A stretch of DNA of 6,341 bases from DASPXY01 sp038227745 (GTDB taxonomy: Bacteria; Planctomycetota; Planctomycetia; Gemmatales; Gemmataceae), in assembly GCA_038227745.1 (NCBI GenBank), contig JBBRPS010000625.1, forward strand, positions 1 to 6,341, read 5' to 3'. This document shows positions 1-4,690 of this stretch, one piece after another (position 1 is the first letter of the stretch; every line of letters begins with the position of its first letter). A program made the translations under genes and the position numbers. The notes under the pieces are model-generated. The model was not told the origin of the DNA, did no database searches, and saw nothing but the letters and a program-made list of their open reading frames with translations.

Positions 1-249
1 CCCTTCCGGCCGGTGTTCGGGGATGCGGGCGCGGTCCGCACGTTCACCGTCGAGCGCTTCCTCGGCTCCACGCAGGGGAACGTCAACTTCGCGATCGGCA
101 ACGGCCTGGGGGTCGCCGTCGTCGTGGAGAAGACCTCGGCGGGGACGCTGCAACCCGCGGGGCCGGGGCCGCACCGCGCCTTCGTACGCCTCCACTCTGT
201 GTCCCTGGATTTCAACCCGCGCCCGCGCGACGACTCCGTCGTCGATTGA
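1..249 (+). CDS. C-terminal end of an unrecognised protein (5' partial)
   Basis: An open frame runs from the first base of the window to a TGA at 247-249 and gives 82 residues; the true start lies outside the window. A GTG at 13 is available but has no convincing ribosome binding site, and the frame is open upstream of it, so I treat this as a truncated gene. The visible tail has alternating hydrophobic stretches (FTVERFLG, NFAIGNGLGVAVVVEK, RAFVRLHSVSLDF) that suggest a beta-rich fold, then a charged, proline-containing end (NPRPRDDSVVD). I do not recognise the family and see no catalytic motif or membrane segment. It is the only plus-strand gene and converges on the transposase gene, with REP hairpins filling the gap between them. 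That it is coding rests on the uninterrupted frame and plausible composition, so confidence is moderate. Confidence 0.5.
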   Translation, partial: PFRPVFGDAGAVRTFTVERFLGSTQGNVNFAIGNGLGVAVVVEKTSAGTLQPAGPGPHRAFVRLHSVSLDFNPRPRDDSVVD

Positions 250-328
250 CTGCAAGGGCGAGGGTCCACGCCGGACTGAGAGTCTGTGCGGGCCGCAGGG
301 AAAATGGGTATGCGAGGTGGCCCTGCTT

Positions 329-387
329 CTTCAGCCCCCTTCAGGGGGCTTTCCGCGGAGCGGTGCAGGCCCGCCGTTGACGGCGGG
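329..387 (-). repeat. REP unit, left outer arm (hairpins A and B)
   Basis: This 59-bp unit contains hairpin A at 333-350 (8-bp stem, 2-nt loop) and hairpin B at 370-387 (8-bp stem, 2-nt loop), joined by a 19-nt linker with a ccgcgg core. Its reverse complement matches 1063-1121 except at position 352, and matches 981-1039 with a few more differences confined to hairpin A. It lies between the convergent ends of the partial plus-strand gene and the transposase gene, so it may also act as a bidirectional terminator, although no T-tract follows either stem. Confidence 0.85.
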
Positions 388-419
388 TTCGCGGATGGTA
401 TACCCCCTTCCCCTGCTTC

Positions 420-458
420 AGCCCCTTTCAGGGGGCTTCTCGCTGTTCGGCTTCAGCC
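420..458. repeat. Left inner inverted-repeat arm with type A hairpin, overlapping the transposase 3' end
   Basis: These 39 bp match the reverse complement of 915-953 with one mismatch. The hairpin occupies 420-437; its stem has one G-T wobble at the loop-proximal end (t426 opposite g), while its counterpart at 936-953 is fully Watson-Crick. The transposase stop codon (428-430) lies inside the hairpin, and 431-457 encode the last nine residues, AEAEQREAP. The coding end and the repeat are therefore the same DNA. Confidence 0.85.
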
Positions 459-886
459 TCTTCCAGCGCCATGATCCGTTCCAACCGATCCTCCACCTTG
501 TCCCGCTCATGTCGGTCGCGCTGGTTCCGCACGTACGTTCTCACCCACCTCAGATCCTTACGGCCGAAACTGACCACACCGTAGCCCGTCTGCCATTCCA
601 GCACCTTGCGCACCTCCCCGAGCTTCTGGTTGGCCTCGTGCGACGACGACCCTTTCAGCTGGCCGATGAAATCGCTGATGAGCAACGTCGGCGGCACACT
701 GACGCACAGGTGGACGTGGGTTTCGATGCCGCCGACCTCGTGAACGTAGACCCCGCGCGTGTTGATGCAGCGGCCGCGGAGGTAGTGATGCACGACGGCC
801 TCCACCTCCGGCGTCAGCAGCGGGGCGCTTTCCTTGGTGTGCCAGACGATGTGCAGGTTGATCTCGGAGTAGCAGTTCAACGACAC
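428..886 (-). CDS. REP-associated / IS200-like Y1 tyrosine transposase (RAYT)
   Basis: The 152-residue product is a single-domain HUH endonuclease of the Y1_Tnp (IS200/IS605 TnpA-like) family, which cuts and rejoins single-stranded DNA through a 5'-phosphotyrosine intermediate and recognises hairpins. The HUH metal-binding motif is H57-V58-H59 in the stretch ETHVHLCVS. The likely catalytic tyrosine is Y118 in TYVRNQRDRH, which matches the family signature of Tyr followed by a basic, Asn-Gln and His-containing helix. WQTGYGVVSFG (98-108) is also typical. The length is normal for the family. The start is a GTG at 884-886, preceded at 6 nt by GGAGG, which makes it clearly preferable to any downstream ATG. 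The C terminus is acidic and low-complexity (EEAEAEQRE) and is encoded partly by the inner inverted repeat. The gene is flanked on both sides by REP hairpins, which are its probable substrates. All key residues are present, so the enzyme may be active. Confidence 0.9.
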   Translation of the reverse strand: MSLNCYSEINLHIVWHTKESAPLLTPEVEAVVHHYLRGRCINTRGVYVHEVGGIETHVHLCVSVPPTLLISDFIGQLKGSSSHEANQKLGEVRKVLEWQTGYGVVSFGRKDLRWVRTYVRNQRDRHERDKVEDRLERIMALEEAEAEQREAP

Positions 887-892
887 GGTGGG

Positions 893-897
893 CCTCC
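893..897 (-). promoter_or_regulatory. Shine-Dalgarno of the transposase gene
   Basis: On the minus strand this reads GGAGG and ends 6 nt before the GTG at 884-886. It is the reason for choosing the GTG start. Confidence 0.65.
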
Positions 898-914
898 AGC
901 GGTTAGGGGAAGAC

Positions 915-953
915 GGCTGAAGCCGAACAGCGAGAAGCCCCCTGAAGGGGGCT
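915..953. repeat. Right inner inverted-repeat arm with type A hairpin
   Basis: These 39 bp are the inverted counterpart of 420-458 with one mismatch. The hairpin is at 936-953 and has a perfect 8-bp stem with a ga loop. The arm lies 28 nt upstream of the transposase start codon, so on the minus strand the hairpin precedes the ribosome binding site and could influence transcription or the transcript leader. That regulatory effect is inferred only from position. Confidence 0.85.
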
Positions 954-980
954 CAAAAGGTGATTGTGGTGTCCCGGTTA

Positions 981-1039
981 CCCGCCGTCAACGGCGGGCC
1001 TGCACCGCTCCGCGGTAAGCCCCGTAAACGGGGCTGAAG
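981..1039 (+). repeat. REP unit, right copy 1 (hairpins B and A')
   Basis: This is a 59-bp unit with hairpin B at 981-998 and a variant hairpin A' at 1018-1035, separated by a 19-nt linker that is identical in right copy 2. It differs from 1063-1121 at only three positions, all in the A hairpin: 1024, 1026 and 1029. Positions 1024 and 1029 pair with each other in the stem, so the stem is kept by a C-G to G-C exchange; 1026 is in the loop. Confidence 0.88.
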
Positions 1040-1062
1040 AGAGAGGGTGAGCTGTTCGCCAA

Positions 1063-1121
1063 CCCGCCGTCAACGGCGGGCCTGCACCGCTCCGCGGTAA
1101 GCCCCCTGAAGGGGGCTGAAG
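1063..1121 (+). repeat. REP unit, right copy 2 / right outer arm (hairpins B and A)
   Basis: This is a 59-bp unit with hairpin B at 1063-1080 and hairpin A at 1100-1117. It is a direct repeat of 981-1039 with an 82-bp period, and the inverted partner of 329-387 with 58 of 59 positions matching. It ends 57 nt from the stop codon of the toxin gene; between 1122 and 1177 I see no gene or clear signal. Confidence 0.88.
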
Positions 1122-1177
1122 TCTTGTTCGGGACAGGCATCCAGGGATTCATCGGGTGCGCACCTGGTTAGCGGCGC

Positions 1178-1573
1178 TCAAGGCAAAAATCGTTTGAGAT
1201 CGGGGATCAAGTCGAAATGAGGATCGGTTGTGTAAACCGCGAGGTCGCGTCCCAGCGCGACGGCGGCAATCACGAGATCGCTCAGGGGTAGCGAATGGCC
1301 GTTGGCGATCAACCGTCGCCCCAGCCGTGCCGCCGCACGCCATTCCTCCCAGGCCGCCTCCAAAAAGTGCAGGCCACGCAGTACCGACGCCACCCAATCG
1401 GCATGTTCGTCACGGCGAAAGCCGAGCAGCACTTCGGTGAAAATCGGCCCGATCAGCGCGGCGCGGTCGTCGTCCAGCAATCCATCCACCGCCTGCTTCT
1501 CTGCCGAGCGGGGACGGTTGAAGAACGGCACCCAGATGCAGGTATCAATGAGCACTAGATCCTGAACCGCCAT
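1178..1573 (-). CDS. PIN-domain ribonuclease toxin, VapC-like
   Basis: The 131-residue protein has the PIN-domain pattern of four acidic residues that bind divalent metal for RNA cleavage: D10 in LVLIDTCIWV, E47 in FTEVLLGF, D99 in LPLSDLVIAA and D117 in VYTTDPHF. Length and motif spacing are normal for VapC toxins, which usually cut tRNA or rRNA when freed from antitoxin. The start is uncertain. The ATG at 1571-1573 has only a G-rich stretch upstream, whereas a GTG at 1553-1555 (residue 7) has AGGA 4 nt before it and would give the more usual short run before the first Asp. Either start overlaps the antitoxin gene, by 29 or 11 nt, consistent with coupled translation. No catalytic residue is missing, so the toxin is probably active. 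The RNA target cannot be inferred. Confidence 0.9.
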   Translation of the reverse strand: MAVQDLVLIDTCIWVPFFNRPRSAEKQAVDGLLDDDRAALIGPIFTEVLLGFRRDEHADWVASVLRGLHFLEAAWEEWRAAARLGRRLIANGHSLPLSDLVIAAVALGRDLAVYTTDPHFDLIPDLKRFLP

Positions 1574-1778
1574 TCTCAGCCCCCAGTTCGGACGCTTCCA
1601 GCGCGGGCCAGTTTTCCTCCATCTGGACCTGACCGGACAGGGCCTTCAACTGCATCCGTCGCGCAAAGCGCATGTATTCGGTCATCGCGGAACGGACGGC
1701 CGCCACGTCATCCACTTGCCGGGTGAGGGCTTTAAGGTCGGCAAGCTCCTGTTCGGTCAAATCAACAACGGTTGGCAT
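1545..1778 (-). CDS. VapB-like antitoxin
   Basis: This 77-residue protein is encoded directly upstream of and overlapping the PIN toxin, the standard antitoxin-first order. The N-terminal half reads as a short strand followed by two helices (TVVDLTEQELADLKALTRQ, then DVAAVRSAMTEYMRFARR), compatible with a ribbon-helix-helix type DNA-binding and dimerisation region. The segment LKALSGQVQMEENWPALEASE resembles the C-terminal part of VapB proteins that wraps around the toxin's active site. The final residues (ENGGSGSSAH) are low-complexity and lie in the overlap with the toxin gene. The start ATG at 1776-1778 is preceded by AGGAGG at 4 nt, a much stronger signal than the toxin has, which fits antitoxin being made in excess. 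Autoregulation of the operon is expected from the family; no operator palindrome is evident. Confidence 0.82.
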   Translation of the reverse strand: MPTVVDLTEQELADLKALTRQVDDVAAVRSAMTEYMRFARRMQLKALSGQVQMEENWPALEASELGAENGGSGSSAH

Positions 1779-1782
1779 GGTT

Positions 1783-1788
1783 CCTCCT
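1783..1788 (-). promoter_or_regulatory. Shine-Dalgarno of the antitoxin gene
   Basis: On the minus strand this reads AGGAGG, 4 nt before the ATG at 1776-1778. It is the best ribosome binding site in the window and lies in the 92-nt gap between the kinase gene and the toxin-antitoxin pair. Confidence 0.65.
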
Positions 1789-1870
1789 CACTACTCACGG
1801 TCGGCGTGTAGTGGCGGCTCCCACTCCGCCGAGGGATGCAGCCAGCACACCTCCGCTGACTGGCATTCTA

Positions 1871-4663
1871 TCATGCCTTGTTGCCAGACGGAACTCGGGC
1901 GAGGCGGAAGCCCAGGTCGCGGAATCGGAACGTGGGCTCGTACCCGAGGCGGCCCGCTGCCCGGCAGCCGGGGTCGTAGTGGAACCAGCCGCCGCCGCGG
2001 ATCACCCGGTTCGAGTCCTCCTCATCGTTGCACCACTCCCACACGTTGCCGTGCATGTCGTGGAGTCCCAACGCGTTGGCCGGGTACAGGCCGACCCTGC
2101 TCGTGCGTTCCAAGCTCTCACCCTCGCAGGCACGGCCAGCAGGATGGTGGCCGCCACAGTTGGCCCGGTCGGAAGAGAGGTCGTTGGTGGGCTTGTCGAA
2201 ATAGAAGTCGAAGGCGGAGAGTTCTTTTGAAACAGGCCCTCCTCGACAAGTATATTCCCATTCGGCCTCGGTCGGCAAGCGGTACCACCATTCGCCATTC
2301 CGCTCCTGCGCATTGAGTTTTTTCAGGAACTCCTGCACGTCTTCCCACGAGATTTGCTCAACGGGGAAGTGGATGAGTTCCACGTCGCTGATGCCCTTCA
2401 CGCTGTCCTTGCCGGTGCCGTGGCGCGAGAAATAACTGGGGTTGTTGCCCATCAGCACCTGCCACTGTGCCTGTGTGACGGGGTAGGTGCTGAGGTAGAA
2501 TGTCTGCGGAATCGCGATCTGTTTTGTCCCCGGTTCTCCGCCTCCGCCGCCCAGCCAGGCGGAGCCCGCAGGCACCAGCACGAACGGCGCGTTGAGCGTG
2601 GGGCTTGTCCAGCGCTCGGGCAGACGTTGCCGTTCCTCTTCCTCACGACGGCGCCGCTCCGTTTCCTCCCGTTGCCGCTGCTTCACCGGATCGCTCTGCT
2701 CAATGAGGTTCTCAAGGACGGCAAGGATCTCCTCGAAACTGGGGCGGGCGCGGACGGCGGCGGCGATGCAGCGATCCAGCAATTCGGCCAGCACGCCGGG
2801 CAACTTTTTGAGGTCCGAGATGCGCGGCTCGTTGGTCAGTAGCAGGGCCTCGCACGCCGTCTTGCCGAACGAGTACACGTCCGAATGGGGGCCGACCGGG
2901 TCGCTGCTCTTGCCGCGCTGCTCGGGCGGCGCGTAGTCCCAGGTGCCGGCATAGCTGCGCTCCTGGCGCGAGCGCTGCTCGACCGGCCGGGCCACACTGT
3001 AGCGCGCCGCCTGCTCCTGCACGGCCAAGCCGAAGTCGATGATCTTCACCTCCCAGCCGCCGTCCCTCTTGCGCAGCAGGACGTTGGCCGGCTTCAGGTC
3101 GCGATGCCAGACGCCGCGCTGGTGGGCGGCCTTCATGCCGCGGGCCAGCTGTCGCAGCAGCGGCAAGGCGGCGGGCAGCGCGAAGACGCCGTGGCAGCGC
3201 AGATGCTCTTCCAGGCTGACGCCGGGGAAGTAGTCCATGACGATGTACGGCCGCGTCTTGGCGCCGTCGGCGAAGTCCCAGTGGCGCACGCCGATGATCG
3301 CGTTAACGTGCTGGAGGGCGCCACGCGCCGCCTCACGCAGCTTCTTCAGGGTGCTGGCCTCGCGAAACACTTCCTGAATGCTGCGGCCCAGGTCGGCCGT
3401 GTGCATCGCCTTGATGGCGACAGCCTCCTCCTCGTCCAGGGTATCGTGACAGAGGAAGACCGTGCCAAAGCCGCCCGAGCCGAGGATGCCCTGCACGGCG
3501 TAGCGCTCCAGCGGGAAGGGGGCGAAGCGTTCGGGGTCCAGCCGCGCCGCCCGCAGCAGCGCCGGCATGGCCTCAGCCCATAGCGCCTGCTCGCAAGCAC
3601 TGCGGAATTCCTTGAAAGAGGCCTCGGCCAGCTGGTCGCGCTGCTTCTCCGCGGCGGCGCGGCGGGCGGCGTCCTCGTGGCTCTTCTGGGCCAGGGCGAA
3701 CAGGCCGGCGGCGTTGAGGCTGTCGCCCAGCAGCAGGAGGTGACTGGCCTTCTGCTGCTCCGGCGGCAGCTGCCGGTACTCGTCGCGGATGCGCCGCAGC
3801 AGTTCCTGCTCCGAGGCGCTGTTGATGGAGACGACCAGCCGGCCCAGGTCGCCGGGGCGAATGTGGTTGCGCTGGGCGAGATCTTCGATCAGGCCTTCCA
3901 GGCGGACGACCTTGGCGTGGGTCGCGTCCACGACCTCGCCGATGTGGATGAGCTGATCCAGCACGAGGTCGAGTTGCCCACCGAGCGCTTCAAGGGCGTC
4001 GCTGAGCTGGGCGAAGCCTTTGCGCTGGGCGGCGATCAGAGAGTGGAGTTGGTCGAAGAACAGCTCGTCGCACAGATCCTTGTCGCGAGTCACCTCGCGG
4101 CGCAGGAAGAAGGAGAAGACGGCGACCAGCAACGGCGGTCCGTCCGCGGGCCGCTGCCGTAACAGCGCCGCCAGGTTGGGCGCCGCCGGCGCCAGCTGCT
4201 GCGCCACCTCGTCCATCATTTCCCAGGCGCCGTCGAGGAGTCGCTGCGGTTCACCGTAGCGCGCCAGGGAGGCCGTCTGCCGGCCCACTTCGTCGCCATT
4301 GAGGCGGTCCACGGCCAGGTGTCCCGCCTGGCGCAGCTGCTGCAATTCGGCGAGGCAGAGGCGGCGGACCTCCGGTGCCGTCAGGGGCAGTCCGGGCGTC
4401 GTCTCCAGGAATAGCCGCAACTGCTCGCGCAGGGCCTTGTCCTCGCCGCGGGCGAAGAATCCTTTGAGCCGATCGACCAGACCGTCGCCGGCCAGCGCCA
4501 CCGCCAGGCCCTGCCAGGTACGCTCGCCGGCCCGGCCGATGGCCTTCGGCAGCGCCTGACTGGGATCGCTGAAGCGACCGGCAACCGCCTGGCCGACAGC
4601 GTCCGCCGTCTCGCCGAGGACTTGCCGCAGGGTGAACGCGACCAGCTGGCTGAGGATGCTCAT
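1871..4663 (-). CDS. Ser/Thr protein kinase with helical/TPR-like N-terminal region and C-terminal FGE-sulfatase (SUMF1) fold domain
   Basis: A 930-residue multidomain protein. Residues 1-385 are helix-rich and not assigned; within them 305-385 look like TPR-type helical pairs. The kinase domain (about 386-655) is complete: glycine loop GSGGFG 395-400, VAIK lysine K418, helix-C E435, HRDLKPAN with D522 and N527, DFG D543, PPE E581, DVYSFG D595 and late R640. It should therefore be an active Hanks-type kinase. A highly charged Arg/Glu stretch (about 660-680) may be a coiled-coil linker. Residues 690-925 form an FGE-sulfatase/C-type-lectin-like domain (VPAG, YPVTQAQW, ISWEDV, RLPTEAEWEY, GNVWEW, RVIRGGGW, LGFRLAR). 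No signal peptide or convincing membrane helix is present, so it is probably cytoplasmic. The start is well fixed: the frame is closed 10 codons upstream by the DUF1501 stop and no other start codon lies between, although the ribosome binding site is weak. It is probably translated in an operon with the DUF1501 gene. The substrate is unknown. Confidence 0.92.
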   Translation of the reverse strand: MSILSQLVAFTLRQVLGETADAVGQAVAGRFSDPSQALPKAIGRAGERTWQGLAVALAGDGLVDRLKGFFARGEDKALREQLRLFLETTPGLPLTAPEVRRLCLAELQQLRQAGHLAVDRLNGDEVGRQTASLARYGEPQRLLDGAWEMMDEVAQQLAPAAPNLAALLRQRPADGPPLLVAVFSFFLRREVTRDKDLCDELFFDQLHSLIAAQRKGFAQLSDALEALGGQLDLVLDQLIHIGEVVDATHAKVVRLEGLIEDLAQRNHIRPGDLGRLVVSINSASEQELLRRIRDEYRQLPPEQQKASHLLLLGDSLNAAGLFALAQKSHEDAARRAAAEKQRDQLAEASFKEFRSACEQALWAEAMPALLRAARLDPERFAPFPLERYAVQGILGSGGFGTVFLCHDTLDEEEAVAIKAMHTADLGRSIQEVFREASTLKKLREAARGALQHVNAIIGVRHWDFADGAKTRPYIVMDYFPGVSLEEHLRCHGVFALPAALPLLRQLARGMKAAHQRGVWHRDLKPANVLLRKRDGGWEVKIIDFGLAVQEQAARYSVARPVEQRSRQERSYAGTWDYAPPEQRGKSSDPVGPHSDVYSFGKTACEALLLTNEPRISDLKKLPGVLAELLDRCIAAAVRARPSFEEILAVLENLIEQSDPVKQRQREETERRRREEEERQRLPERWTSPTLNAPFVLVPAGSAWLGGGGGEPGTKQIAIPQTFYLSTYPVTQAQWQVLMGNNPSYFSRHGTGKDSVKGISDVELIHFPVEQISWEDVQEFLKKLNAQERNGEWWYRLPTEAEWEYTCRGGPVSKELSAFDFYFDKPTNDLSSDRANCGGHHPAGRACEGESLERTSRVGLYPANALGLHDMHGNVWEWCNDEEDSNRVIRGGGWFHYDPGCRAAGRLGYEPTFRFRDLGFRLARVPSGNKA

Positions 4664-4690
4664 GGGGTTCCAGACACCTGCTCCCGCCGC

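Larger units (their letters stand above)
329..1121. mobile_element. RAYT/REP module (REPtron-like): Y1 transposase bracketed by nested inverted hairpin repeats
   Basis: The unit consists of a single HUH/Y1 transposase gene and eight short hairpins of two kinds. Type A is agccccct-NN-agggggct; type B is cccgccgt-NN-acggcggg. The order is A-B-A, gene, A-B-A-B-A. The outer 59-bp arms (329-387 against 1063-1121) are inverted and match at 58 of 59 positions; the inner 39-bp arms (420-458 against 915-953) are inverted and match at 38 of 39. This is the arrangement expected of REP-associated tyrosine transposases, which bind and cleave hairpin DNA at single-stranded foci, and it differs from classical IS with simple terminal repeats. 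The boundaries given are those of the outer repeats. No target-site duplication was sought or expected, because Y1 enzymes do not generate one. That the element is mobile, rather than a domesticated REP generator, is inference. Confidence 0.75.

Noticed and set aside
23..1018. Long plus-strand open frame of about 330 codons across the partial gene, the transposase and the REP hairpins
   Set aside because: It is antisense to a clear HUH transposase, crosses non-coding hairpins, is rich in Arg/Pro/Ser as GC-rich shadow frames are, and shows no domain.
981..1121. Possible CRISPR-like array from two direct repeats with 82-bp period
   Set aside because: Only two direct copies exist, each made of two hairpins, a third copy is inverted on the far side of a transposase, and no cas gene is present. 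REP units explain it better.
1779..1870. Possible rho-independent terminator between the kinase and antitoxin genes
   Set aside because: Only short imperfect stems (such as ggcgg with ccgcc) are found, with no T-tract, so I cannot support a terminator or separate transcription from sequence alone.
2885..3583. Plus-strand open frame of about 230 codons opposite the kinase domain
   Set aside because: It is antisense to the catalytic core of the kinase, where codon constraint explains the open frame.
4090..4140. Possible membrane helix in the kinase protein around residues 177-187 (PLLVAVFSFFL)
   Set aside because: The hydrophobic run is only about 11 residues and is bordered by charged residues, too short for a transmembrane segment.
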